A stretch of 64,000 nucleotides of DNA from CAZNPH01 sp964574985 (GCA_964574985.1 CAZNPH010000021.1:1-64000), one strand, 5' to 3'; positions 55,401-62,625 are shown, numbered from the stretch's first letter. Made by a program: numbers and translations. The notes: a model not told the origin generated them from the sequence alone.

Positions 55401-55996
55401 TGTTCCTCGTAACCCACAAAAGAAAATACCAGCATGGCATCCTCCGGTACCTGAACGGTATAGTTGCCGTTCATATCGGTAACCGTTCCCATGGTGGTTC
55501 CCTGGCAGACAATGTTGGCTCCCGGCAAAGGTTCGCCGGTTTCTGCATCGGTCACCGTGCCGGTGATCGCAACGGGTTGCTGAAGGCCCATGGCGGGAGA
55601 TTTGTTCGACGGTCTCTTCTTTGTTCTGGCAACAATGATGATGTGTTTGCCGTCGATCTTGTAACTGACCTCCCGGCTGTTAAACAATCTGTCCAGGACT
55701 TTGTCAATGGTTACGTCCTTCAGATTGATGTTCACTTCCTGCTGGGTAATATCCAGGAGTTCATGATTGTAGAAAAACTCAAATTCGCTTTGGTTCTCAA
55801 TCTCTGCAAGGACTTCCTGAATGGTTACACCCCTGAATTTGATGTTCAGCTTCTTGATCTCCGAATAGGAAGGAGCGGCGAACATCTGAATTGAAAAAGC
55901 AAGCATGCACAAAATGCTCAGCTTTTTCAACACCAGGTTTTTTGGAATGCGGAAAAAAAACTTTTCCGTCCTAATTTCTGACATCTTTTTTTTCAT
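52415..55996 (-). CDS. SusC/RagA family TonB-dependent transporter with STN domain (PUL head 2)
   Basis: 1193 residues: signal peptide (LSILCMLAFSIQMFAAPSYS, about 26-45), STN domain (about 48-118, NIKFRGVTIQEVLAEIE), carboxypeptidase-regulatory-like domain (VTDAETGEPLPGANIV, about 147-220), plug beginning near VVAIGYGERKRRDISGSI, and a long barrel. It imports the glycan bound by the following SusD and signals through its STN domain to the FecR protein encoded 142 bases upstream. The ATG lies under the -7 box of a candidate antisense promoter, as in PUL head 1. Confidence 0.95.
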   Translation of the reverse strand: MKKKMSEIRTEKFFFRIPKNLVLKKLSILCMLAFSIQMFAAPSYSEIKKLNIKFRGVTIQEVLAEIENQSEFEFFYNHELLDITQQEVNINLKDVTIDKVLDRLFNSREVSYKIDGKHIIIVARTKKRPSNKSPAMGLQQPVAITGTVTDAETGEPLPGANIVCQGTTMGTVTDMNGNYTVQVPEDAMLVFSFVGYEEQVIDPAGRNEIDVALQPTLVELDEVVAIGYGERKRRDISGSIGSVTGEQLEKMTPSSSPELALQGSVPGIRVLSGGGHPFTRNEIRIRGINTWGVASPLIIVDGIPITEYGSGAEGSGYRGSVNIMTLINPSDIESISVLKDAAAAAIYGVRASNGVILIETKTGEEATEPIQIDFSAQYGIKNYPEIYDVLNVDQYVDLYTEAHNNNPTQALEPELDPSSAVYMGNLPTVDWQTPLLNENAANQTYNLRLSGSTAQTDYAFSAGYTKNESPIINNGLQRYNISSKAQSQFSNILKAGINLQGIWEDVDDNSYRGGREGILAYAARHSPWQPIYNGYQVGPYWQDGVEGYASAIASGIDRAAWDPTRSWHNMDNTLGKMAINSNTHHIYRVLGKLFVELQPIKGLSIRGRISGDYYTDRRVSFQDVDYFMFDEAAKSPLDEFGAAAVDDSEGEYGEEFSTNYNLMEELIIRYGRSLGEHNFNVLLIGSHQDYGYRNIWEAYDALNYEDEVYWGIINQNAFLSGESYRAENAVQGYVGRIDYNFANKYYIDFTLRYDGSSKFAPENRWDYFPGFSAAWRLSEEDFMGGLGWLTDLKLFGGWGKLGNHEIKDYGYVGLANENATVSLGYDGGGRRLGMGYTYWGVGFNDMPNESLGWEKTYTTNVGFDLLLFNALSARLELFTKTTEDLLTTVEVPESVGLNNPPFNLGEVLNRGMDLQLGYRDQVGEVWYSIHSNLSLVNNEVTLIKDGVPFGGDQNRVREGFPLFYLRGYQVAGMFQAAQEVTDYQSQVNDVNTQASLVSPGDLYFKDVRGTPEEEGQLYTEGSDGVVNEYDKVFIGKTIPGFTYGFNISAGYKGFDIFASFYGEGDVQAVNDELQTFTGMEGNNQWPDVLDRWTPTNTNTDIPRAVIGDPASNNRFSDRWVEDASYFRGQTVQIGYTLPSQALNKMGIGRRIRVYLSGMNLFTITNWSGLDVATAHTGGLPNPRTFSIGVNATF

Positions 55997-56003
55997 AGTT
56001 TTG
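55996..56003 (+). promoter_or_regulatory. -7 element of candidate antisense RNA 2 over the susC start
   Basis: TAGTTTTG on the plus strand matches TAnnTTTG exactly and overlaps the complement of the susC-2 start codon, in the same register as TACTTTTG at susC-1. The -33 region is weak (TTTC at 55975-55978, spacer 17). The start of transcription would be near 56010. Confidence 0.45.
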
Positions 56004-56009
56004 TAGTGG

Positions 56010-56083
56010 TTTAGTTATTCTACTGAAATATTCTGAACCGCTTAATGCCCGGAAGCATCCCCCGATGTTTCCGGGCTTTTTTT
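56010..56083 (+). ncRNA. Candidate cis-antisense sRNA (DonS-like) opposite the susC-2 leader
   Basis: About 74 nt lie between the plus-strand -7 box and a very strong plus-strand terminator, within the fecR-susC gap and antisense to the susC leader. There is no open reading frame of note. Length, position and orientation agree with the DonS group of PUL-repressing antisense RNAs of Bacteroides. The primary sequence differs from candidate 1, so each would act on its own PUL. Confidence 0.55.
56047..56083 (+). terminator. Strong intrinsic terminator (plus strand) between fecR-2 and susC-2
   Basis: A 13-bp stem (56047-56059 against 56064-56076, one G-T pair) with a CCCC loop is followed by seven T residues (56077-56083). 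The T tract is on the plus strand only, opposite to all genes nearby, so it ends an antisense transcript. Confidence 0.8.
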
Positions 56084-56138
56084 CGCCCTTTCCGGGTGCC
56101 GGTCCAGACTGAAAAAAATTGTACTTTGGGAGAATTGG

Positions 56139-57158
56139 TTAGTTTCCAAAGGTTGTTTCATAGGCATTCTGTTTTTTGGTGATTATAAATTGGTTGTTTG
56201 CTTGCTGTTCAAAATGAACCCCCAGAGAGGACATTTGGATCATTTTCAATACCCGGAGGGCAGATTCTGACTTGTAGAAACTGCCGGTATAAGTCAGGTC
56301 CTTTAATCCGGGTTCCTTCAGCTCAATGTCCACATCATACAGTCTTTCAATGCTTCTGACCAGCCGGTCCAGTTTGATCTCGTTGAACTTGTATCTTCCT
56401 TTTGTCCAGGATGTATAGATATCTATATCTGCATTGTTAATCAACTGGAACTTAACGGTCTTTTTGTTGTATACAAGGTGTTGACCCGGTCTCATCAGGA
56501 ATTTGCCGGCTCTTCTGTTGCTGGATACCTGGACCATTCCTTCTTCAAGCGTGGTTTCCACAATGTCTTCCTCAGGATATGACTTGATATTGAATGAGGT
56601 GCCGGTCACCTTCAGTTCCAGATCCCCTGCATGCACCACAAAAGGGCGTTCTTCGTCTTTTTTCACCCGGAAATATGCTTCACCTCTCAGAAAAACCTCC
56701 CTCTGGTTATCCTGGAAATGTTCAGGGAATGACAGGTGACTTTCTGCGTTCAATTGTATCTTCGTTTGATCTGCAAATTGAAAATGAGCAGTTTCCCCGG
56801 TGGATACGGAGAGTTCCATATAGGAAACCGGTTTGGTTTTTTGCAGGGAGGAATACAGGATATGGCCGAACCAGCCTGTCAGAATGAAGAACAGGATTAT
56901 CGCTGCATATTTCTGAATGTTGAGCAAATACTTTTTCCACGGCTTTACATTCTGCCTGCGGAAACTTTCCCAGGCGGCTTGTTTGTCAAATATTGCTTCA
57001 TTTGAAATTGCAGAAGCAAGCCAGGCGTCTTCCATTTCTTCAAAATATTGCCTGTTCTCTTTCGAAGCATTTGTCCAGGCGATCAATTCCTTTTTTTCCT
57101 TACCGGTGAGACCGCTTTTCAAATACCGGACAATGCTGTTTTTCATTGATTCTTGCAT
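56139..57158 (-). CDS. FecR family anti-sigma factor (PUL head 2)
   Basis: 339 residues from MQESMKNSIVRYLKSGLTG; a start four codons later (57146) is equally possible, and the frame to 57263 overlaps the sigma gene. An N-terminal sigma-binding region is followed by a membrane segment (YAAIILFFILTGWFGHILY, about 80-98), the FecR domain (TGETAHFQFADQTKIQLNAES, split here as TGETAHFQFADQ and TKIQLNAESHLSFP; GEAYFRV; VTGTSFNI) and DUF4974 (KLDRLVRSIERLYDVDIEL). It passes the signal from SusC-2 to the sigma factor encoded 58 bases upstream. Confidence 0.93.
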   Translation of the reverse strand: MQESMKNSIVRYLKSGLTGKEKKELIAWTNASKENRQYFEEMEDAWLASAISNEAIFDKQAAWESFRRQNVKPWKKYLLNIQKYAAIILFFILTGWFGHILYSSLQKTKPVSYMELSVSTGETAHFQFADQTKIQLNAESHLSFPEHFQDNQREVFLRGEAYFRVKKDEERPFVVHAGDLELKVTGTSFNIKSYPEEDIVETTLEEGMVQVSSNRRAGKFLMRPGQHLVYNKKTVKFQLINNADIDIYTSWTKGRYKFNEIKLDRLVRSIERLYDVDIELKEPGLKDLTYTGSFYKSESALRVLKMIQMSSLGVHFEQQANNQFIITKKQNAYETTFGN

Positions 57159-57216
57159 GTGATATATTATTAAGACAAAACAAATGGGTGTATCACCTAA
57201 GGGGATCCGGACTTTT

Positions 57217-57780
57217 TTAGATTTTATCGGATTTAAGCACCTTCCGGAGTTTTTCCAGTGCAATGCCGATCTGATTTTCGACGGTTCGGACAGAAATATT
57301 CATTCTGACGGCTATTTCCTTATGAGGAAGCTCTTCATTCCGGCTCATCTGAAATATTTCACGGCATCTGTCGGGCAGGTTGTCTATCGCACGGTTTATT
57401 TTTTCCCTGAACTCGTCTGCATATATTTTGGAAAGAAATCCTGTTTCCTGGCCACGGTCTTTCAGATACAAATGAATGGAATCGGTGGGTTGCTGACGTC
57501 TGGAAAAACTGTTCAGATAATTCAGGGATTCATGATAAACGGACTGGAAAAGATAGGAATGAATGCTCCGTGAAATGCTGATCTTTTTCCTGTTTTTCCA
57601 CAGTCTGGCGAAAACCCTGGACACGACATCTTCTGCTGCCTGGGGTTCCCCGACATATTTTTGTGAATAGATACAAAGCGCCCTGTAATACTTCTTGAAT
57701 ATATATTCAAAAGCAAGCTCGCTGCCTGATCTCAAACCCTCGATCAAAAGATTCTCTTCTAAGTCCTGATTGCCTTTCAT
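57217..57780 (-). CDS. ECF-type RNA polymerase sigma-70 factor (PUL head 2)
   Basis: 187 residues. Region 2 is seen in EYIFKKYYRALCIYSQKYVG and AAEDVVSRVFARLWKNRKKI, region 4 in ELPHKEIAVRMNISVRTVEN. It opens the 47-kb minus-strand series and should drive the susC-2 promoter when released by FecR. Its own promoter has a good -7 box (57836-57843) and a palindrome around the -33 position. The start is MKGNQDLEENLL. Confidence 0.93.
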   Translation of the reverse strand: MKGNQDLEENLLIEGLRSGSELAFEYIFKKYYRALCIYSQKYVGEPQAAEDVVSRVFARLWKNRKKISISRSIHSYLFQSVYHESLNYLNSFSRRQQPTDSIHLYLKDRGQETGFLSKIYADEFREKINRAIDNLPDRCREIFQMSRNEELPHKEIAVRMNISVRTVENQIGIALEKLRKVLKSDKI

Positions 57781-57835
57781 GACAATGGTCCAATAAGTAT
57801 GACGGGACAGGGTCGTGGTCTTTCCGGTACTTTGT

Positions 57836-57867
57836 CAAATGTATGAAGTTTCCGGGAATTTACCATA
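57836..57867 (-). promoter_or_regulatory. Promoter of ECF sigma gene 2
   Basis: On the minus strand TACATTTG (complement of 57836-57843) is a perfect -7 box. Twenty bases upstream the -33 position reads TATG instead of TTTG (complement of 57864-57867). Transcription would start near 57830, giving a leader of about 50 nt. Confidence 0.55.
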
Positions 57868-57881
57868 ATATACCATGGTAA
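57860..57881. promoter_or_regulatory. Inverted repeat over the -33 region of sigma promoter 2
   Basis: TTACCAT (57860-57866) and ATGGTAA (57875-57881) form a perfect 7-bp inverted repeat with an 8-nt centre, and the inner TACCATGGTA is itself a palindrome. Like the palindrome in sigma promoter 1, it lies where a bound regulator would meet polymerase, although the two sequences differ. Confidence 0.4.
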
Positions 57882-57920
57882 CAGCTTCCTGCCCGGAATC
57901 ATCGCAGGAATGCCCCGGGA

Positions 57921-58109
57921 TCAGATTATCAGGGTTCTTGGGAGAAATTCATCAATGGCCCTTTCATTTTCCACGATGAAATATTTCACGCCACCTGTGG
58001 GGGCTGCCTCAAATATTGGTTCGAAATCGATGATGCCCTGACCCACGCAACTGATGTCTCGGTCCCGGTTGTTGTTCACGGTATGGTTATTATTGGATGA
58101 TTTGATGAA
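57921..58109 (-). pseudogene. C-terminal remnant of a sugar isomerase/epimerase gene
   Basis: The frame reads ...DRDISCVGQGIIDFEPIFE, then GGVKYFIVENERAIDEFL, and a stop at 57921. This matches the C-terminal end of the intact family member at 20450-21310 (CVGSGIMDFQKIFAES, GMKYPIVEHD). There is no start codon context and no N-terminal three quarters of the gene; a TAA of the upstream BNR gene precedes it. It is a leftover of a deleted gene in the 332-bp gap between the BNR gene and ECF sigma gene 2. The rest of that gap holds the sigma promoter and palindrome. Confidence 0.8.
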
Positions 58110-58112
58110 TTA

Positions 58113-59183
58113 TTACCTGATCTTCAGTTTGTAGGCATGTCCTCCCAGTCCGGCTGCATAAATGATCCCCCGCTTTTCATCCCAGCCGTAGCTGTTGGTG
58201 GGATGCATTACATTATACTTGCCGCCTGCATTGGATTCGGGGATCACAAAAAAATCCGCCACCTTTTCCCAGTGTATTCCCCGGTCCCGTGTGATGTGGT
58301 ATCCCTCCCGGTTCACCACCATGATTGAATTTTCACTTGTCCCGAAATACGGCCCCCACAAGGCGCCTTCCAGGGGTTCCCCCTGGAGTTCCCAGGTCTC
58401 TCCCCGGTCGCGGGTAACCACAAGTCCCTTTTCCGTGGTCCAGTAATAGTTTTTTCCGTAACGGACGGGATTTTTCCCGGTGGTTATGAAACCGGATACC
58501 TTCTCCCAGGTTTTTCCCTGGTCCGCGGAGCGGTATATCCCGTCGTCCTTACCGGCAACAAAGGTATTGGTATCGATCACACCCGGATTCCGGCTGGTGA
58601 AATCAAGTTTTTCCCAGGTTTTCCCGCCGTCCTTGCTGAGCCACATAACGATCCATGCATGGTGCTCCTTGCCCAGAATTACCCGGGGGACCTCCTGCTC
58701 CCAGGCGGCCATGCCCCAGGTCCACCCGTCATGTGATTTTGCCGGGCGGCTGAACTCTGTAAGTACTTTCCCTTTTTTACCCGACAGGATCAAGCCCCTT
58801 GTGGGCCAGTGTTTTTTCTGGACAATGGTGAATGCGATCATTCTGGAGGTGACCGGATCAATGTTGATACCGAAACCTCCATAGATGCGCCCGACGGTAT
58901 TTTTGCCCTTAACGGGTTTCCAGGATTTGCCCTGGTCTCTGCTGACATATACGGGATGATCACCGTTGAGTACCAGGAAAACGTCTCCTGTGTTGGGCAT
59001 CACCGCCATGGAACCGATCCTGCGGTTCAGTGTTCTGTTGCTGAAACTGGTATCATTGACTCCGGCAATCAGCTTTTCGGAGATGATCTCCCAGTTCTGC
59101 CCTGACATACGCAGAGTGGCAGACAGGGCCAGTAGTGCGAATAAATATGTTCTAAACATTCTGCTCAATGGATGTGTTATCAT
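58113..59183 (-). CDS. BNR/Asp-box beta-propeller protein, exported
   Basis: 356 residues with a signal peptide (MFRTYLFALLALSATLRMSG; that Met is codon 9 and may be the true start). Five Asp-box motifs are seen (SRDQGKSW, SKDGGKTW, SADQGKTW, TRDRGETW, TRDRGIHW), forming a six- or seven-bladed propeller of the sialidase/VPS10-like type. Such proteins bind or process glycans, or serve as scaffolds; no sialidase Arg triad is evident. The gene lies between the Gfo/Idh/MocA gene and the isomerase remnant. Confidence 0.8.
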   Translation of the reverse strand: MITHPLSRMFRTYLFALLALSATLRMSGQNWEIISEKLIAGVNDTSFSNRTLNRRIGSMAVMPNTGDVFLVLNGDHPVYVSRDQGKSWKPVKGKNTVGRIYGGFGINIDPVTSRMIAFTIVQKKHWPTRGLILSGKKGKVLTEFSRPAKSHDGWTWGMAAWEQEVPRVILGKEHHAWIVMWLSKDGGKTWEKLDFTSRNPGVIDTNTFVAGKDDGIYRSADQGKTWEKVSGFITTGKNPVRYGKNYYWTTEKGLVVTRDRGETWELQGEPLEGALWGPYFGTSENSIMVVNREGYHITRDRGIHWEKVADFFVIPESNAGGKYNVMHPTNSYGWDEKRGIIYAAGLGGHAYKLKIR

Positions 59184-59302
59184 TTTATTTTCTGTTTCCG
59201 GTCACGGACAGCATTGGTTTGCCCGCTGAATTTTTCCGGCATGAACCGAAGCATTTTTTCAGCCGGCTGAACATCTCTCCCATCCGTAACGACCATGTTT
59301 TG

Positions 59303-60613
59303 TTAAATTCCGGGCAGTTCCCAGGGTTTCCGGTATTCCGGTACGATATAGTCATTGGCTTTCGCATGATTGGTGAACCGGTTATTGGCATCGTCCCATA
59401 CCAGTCTGCCGGCACCTGAACGCACGGCGATGTTGCCCATGTGGGCGTACAGGGCAACGTTCCTGCCTGCTTCAATGGGGCAATTGGGCTTTTTCCTGGT
59501 TCTGATGCAATCCAGGAAATTCTTTGCGTGCGGATAATCCCATTCCGGTACATTTTTAATCGGCTCACCGCCGGCATACAAAAACCATTTGTGCCTGTCG
59601 GCAATGATTTTGCCTTGATTACCTACAAATTCAACCCTGTGGTTTGTTCTATAAGGCCCATTGGGAGCATCCACGTTCTCATTCCAGGTAATGACATGAT
59701 CCTTCATCTTATAGATCACAGACAGCGTATTGAATACCTCCCCGTAGTGTCCCTCCACATGATACCATTTACCACCGTGTGCCATGACTTCCGTCGGCGG
59801 ATACGTGGTGTCCATTGCCCATAATGCCATATCGATCAGGTGAACACCCCAGTCGGTCATTCTTCCTCCCCCGTAATCCCAGAAACTCCTCCATGAACCG
59901 TGAAAACGGGCGGGATTGAAGCTGCGTTTGGGGGCCGGCCCCAGCCAAAGATCATAATCTACACCTTCAGGCGCAGGTTGATCGGGTTGCTTCCTGGGTC
60001 CCGCGGCAGAACCGTAATGCCCCTGTATTGCATTTATCTGCATCAGTTTGCCGATCTTGCCCGATTTGATGTAATCCATGACGTCGAGCCATATCTTTCC
60101 GCTTCTTTGTTGTTGCCCTACCTGCACAACCCGGTTGTATTTTTTGGTCGCCCTGACCATGATGTTGCATTCCTCAATGGAGTTGGCCAGGGGTTTTTCC
60201 ACGTATACATCCTTTCCGGCCTGGCAGGCATGAACAGTGGGCAAACAGTGCCAGTGATCGGGAGTGCCGATGATGACGGCATCAATATCCTTGTCTTCCA
60301 GCATTTTCCGGTAATCGCCATACAATTTCGGCTTTTGTCCGTATTGATCACTCAACTCTGCTGAACGTTTTTCCAGGGCGTTTTTGTCCACATCACACAT
60401 GCCCAGGCAATTTACCCCGGCTGTGTCCATATGCTCGAGCAGGACTTTAAATCCCCGGCCCCTGCATCCTATCAGTCCCAGATTGATCTGATCGCTGGGG
60501 GGAACATGGCCTCCGGCAAACATTGTACCGGGAATGTTTGCCAGTCCTGCTGTGGTCAATCCTGCCGCTGCAAGTGATGATTTTTTGATGAAATCTCTTC
60601 TAGTGTTTTTCAT
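59303..60613 (-). CDS. Gfo/Idh/MocA family oxidoreductase, Tat-exported
   Basis: 436 residues with a twin-arginine signal (MKNTRRDFIKKSSLAAAG). The NAD(P) Rossmann part has INLGLIGCRGRGFKV, VIIGTPDHWHCLPTVHA and the EKPLANSIEE motif with the catalytic-type Lys. The C-terminal half has WGVHLIDMALWAMD, where the His is a usual catalytic residue. It ends with FLDCIRTRKKP. Periplasmic members act on glycosides or sugar derivatives, some as glycosidases with bound NAD. The 119 bases to the BNR gene hold nothing recognisable. Confidence 0.92.
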   Translation of the reverse strand: MKNTRRDFIKKSSLAAAGLTTAGLANIPGTMFAGGHVPPSDQINLGLIGCRGRGFKVLLEHMDTAGVNCLGMCDVDKNALEKRSAELSDQYGQKPKLYGDYRKMLEDKDIDAVIIGTPDHWHCLPTVHACQAGKDVYVEKPLANSIEECNIMVRATKKYNRVVQVGQQQRSGKIWLDVMDYIKSGKIGKLMQINAIQGHYGSAAGPRKQPDQPAPEGVDYDLWLGPAPKRSFNPARFHGSWRSFWDYGGGRMTDWGVHLIDMALWAMDTTYPPTEVMAHGGKWYHVEGHYGEVFNTLSVIYKMKDHVITWNENVDAPNGPYRTNHRVEFVGNQGKIIADRHKWFLYAGGEPIKNVPEWDYPHAKNFLDCIRTRKKPNCPIEAGRNVALYAHMGNIAVRSGAGRLVWDDANNRFTNHAKANDYIVPEYRKPWELPGI

Positions 60614-60642
60614 AACGATGGGTTTTATTTTTTGGTTTCTTT

Positions 60643-61266
60643 TTAATTCATAACCCTGGGGCCATAGCGGGGTGGTTGCTCTCCCTGCTCATAAGCGCCG
60701 ATATCCGGGGCTTTGCCCTTGAAATCGTCATTGATCCCGGGGATAATGCATCCGGCATCCACCACGGGAGCACCGGGTTCGGGCCGCAGGTCGACGTTGG
60801 CAGGTCGGTAAAGTTTACCCCGGTTGGTGGGGGCATGACCGGGTTCCCGGGTACTGACAAATATATCATAATCCCTGATCCCGACACCGTTCTCCTGATA
60901 TCCGGTTTTCTCCGAAAATTCTGCATGCGTACTGGTGCATATCCTTTCTTTTTGTGTTTGCAGACAGTAAAGACCGGTGCCACGGATCCCCGCCCGCACG
61001 GTATTGTAATCCACCCTGCTCCCTGTGTCCTTTCTCAATATCCTCCACAGGTCCCATGAACAGATTGTTGCGGACATCGATGTACTCAATGCCGGCATGG
61101 AAGTTGTAATGGCTGTGGTGGCAGGGCGCCAGTCAAATCCCAGGCAGATCAGTGTGGGTGGTTCGATGTGCAGTGCACCGGCAACAGTGTTGTCCTTTCC
61201 GTTCGCTGTATAAACAATGAACAAGATAGAGATAATAAAAAGAAGTTTTTTTGGATGATGATCCAT
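60643..61266 (-). pseudogene. Decayed right-handed beta-helix (polysaccharide lyase-like) gene
   Basis: An open frame spans the region but is a chimera of pieces. The start has a signal peptide (LLFIISILFIVYTANG) and LHIEPPTLICLGFDW, typical of the N-terminus of large Bacteroidota beta-helix proteins. The end has GAPVVDAGCIIPGINDDF and GKAPDIGAYEQG, typical of their C-terminus. Between them family-like sequence sits in a different frame (NFHAGIEYIDVRNNLFMG, about 61035-61105). The intact family is several times longer, so most of the gene is deleted and at least one frameshift is present. A perfect promoter still stands in front (61282-61312) and probably now serves the downstream oxidoreductase and BNR genes. 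Confidence 0.78.
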
Positions 61267-61281
61267 GGCAGTGACAAAATC

Positions 61282-61312
61282 CAAAAATAATGTTTTGAAT
61301 CATAGCATCAAA
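61282..61312 (-). promoter_or_regulatory. Promoter of the 61266-58113 gene group
   Basis: On the minus strand TTTG (complement of 61309-61312), 19 nt, then TATTTTTG (complement of 61282-61289): both boxes fit the Bacteroidota consensus. Transcription would begin near 61276, ten bases before the ATG of the decayed beta-helix gene. Confidence 0.6.
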
Positions 61313-61339
61313 AATGGATTTTAATAATATATAATAGAT

Positions 61340-61358
61340 GATTTGAATTTAAATCAAA
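61340..61358. promoter_or_regulatory. Operator candidate 1 upstream of the AAA ATPase
   Basis: GATTTGAATTTAAATCAAA, a near-palindrome (GATTT...AAATC around AATT) that covers the -33 box of the ATPase promoter. A second copy with two changed bases lies exactly 32 bp downstream. Confidence 0.6.
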
Positions 61359-61372
61359 AAATAATAAATTTG
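61342..61372 (+). promoter_or_regulatory. Promoter of the AAA ATPase gene
   Basis: TTTG (61342-61345), 19-nt spacer, TAAATTTG (61365-61372): exact matches to the -33 and -7 boxes. Transcription would start near 61379, leaving a leader of only about 15 nt before the ATG at 61394. Confidence 0.65.
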
Positions 61373-61390
61373 ATTTGGATCTAAATCAAA
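61372..61390. promoter_or_regulatory. Operator candidate 2 upstream of the AAA ATPase
   Basis: GATTTGGATCTAAATCAAA differs from copy 1 at two positions, and the two changes are symmetric (AATT to GATC), so the dyad is preserved. It covers the expected transcription start. Copies 32 bp apart lie on the same face of the helix, about three turns. Confidence 0.6.
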
Positions 61391-61393
61391 TTT

Positions 61394-62590
61394 ATGCAAG
61401 AATTGATCTCGTATCAAGACAATTTGCTGAAATATCTGACGACTTCATGGTATCGTTCTGCTTTTCACAAAATCAATTGGAAACAGCGTTTACTGGGTAT
61501 AAAGGGCCTGCGTGGCACAGGGAAAACCACAATGCTTTTGCAGTATCTTAAATTTCATTGTGCCCATCCGGAAAATGCATTGTACGTTACGGCTGATATG
61601 CCCTGGTTTTATGATAATACTTTATATGATCTTATCGGGGAATGGAACAAATATGGCGGCAAATTACTGCTGATTGATGAAATACATAAATATCCGGAAT
61701 GGTCAGGAGAATTGAAAGTAGGTTATGACGGCTATCCCGGAATGCATTTCATATTCTCTGCCTCTTCTGCATTTGATATTTTCAAGGGTGAATCGGATTT
61801 AAGCAGGCGTGCTGTAATAACCGAATTGCCGGGATTGTCTTTCAGGGAGTATCTTTCGTTGTTCCATCAGGTTGACTTTTCTCCGGTAAAACTTGAAAAA
61901 ATATTTCATGGTTCAAGGGATTTCGCTTTGCAAATCAATAATAAAATCAAGCCCTTGCCTCTTTTTGAAGAATATCTGGAAACGGGATATTTCCCTTTTG
62001 CCATAGAGGATGACGACATCATTCTGCAACAAAAATTGATTCGTGTCATAAATACTGTATTGGAAAGTGATCTGACTTACTCGAAAGACTATAATGCATC
62101 AAATATTTTGAAAATAAAAAAGTTGTTGGGAGTCATTGCCGGAACTGCTCCTTTTTCACCCAATATTTCAAAGATTGCCGAGAGACTGAAACTCGGAAGG
62201 ACAACAGTCAACAATTATTTGAAACATCTCGAAGATGCCCGTTTGCTAAACTTAACATATAAGACTGGCAAAGGCATTTCCCTTCTTCAGAAACCGGATA
62301 AAATTTATTTTGAAAACACGAACCTGGCCATTGCCATGAATAACAAAGCTGATAGAGGTGCAATGCGTGAAACTTTTCTGGTCAATCAACTGAGAAATGC
62401 AGGACATGTCGTTGAACTGGCAAAATACGGAGATTTTCTTGTAGATGGTACTTTTACGATAGAAACCGGTGGTAAAAATAAAACCGGAAAACAAATAAGC
62501 CGGGTGCCGAAGAGTTATCTGGCTCTTGACAATATCGAATACGCATTTGAAAAAACAATTCCCCTTTGGCTATTCGGATTTCTTTATTAA
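61394..62590 (+). CDS. AAA ATPase of the AAA_14/DUF4143 type
   Basis: 398 residues. Walker A is GLRGTGKTT (about 38-46) and Walker B LLLIDEIHKYP (about 94-104). A sensor-like FIFSASSAFDIF, the GLSFREYL linker and a winged-helix segment (ISKIAERLKLGRTTVNNYLKHL) come before the C-terminal DUF4143-like domain (YFENTNLAIAMNNK, ETFLVNQLRNAGH). These ATPases are common accessory genes in Bacteroidota and archaea; their targets are unknown. The winged helix and the double operator in front suggest self-control. It is AT-rich compared with its neighbours and stands alone on the plus strand between decayed genes, which fits lateral acquisition. Confidence 0.88.
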   Translation: MQELISYQDNLLKYLTTSWYRSAFHKINWKQRLLGIKGLRGTGKTTMLLQYLKFHCAHPENALYVTADMPWFYDNTLYDLIGEWNKYGGKLLLIDEIHKYPEWSGELKVGYDGYPGMHFIFSASSAFDIFKGESDLSRRAVITELPGLSFREYLSLFHQVDFSPVKLEKIFHGSRDFALQINNKIKPLPLFEEYLETGYFPFAIEDDDIILQQKLIRVINTVLESDLTYSKDYNASNILKIKKLLGVIAGTAPFSPNISKIAERLKLGRTTVNNYLKHLEDARLLNLTYKTGKGISLLQKPDKIYFENTNLAIAMNNKADRGAMRETFLVNQLRNAGHVVELAKYGDFLVDGTFTIETGGKNKTGKQISRVPKSYLALDNIEYAFEKTIPLWLFGFLY

Positions 62591-62625
62591 TCGGACACAT
62601 TCTGAGATAAATAATAAACAAAACT

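Noticed and set aside
60643..61284. An intact 213-residue exported protein
   Set aside because: Its ends match the two termini of a much larger beta-helix protein, and family-like sequence appears in another frame in the middle.
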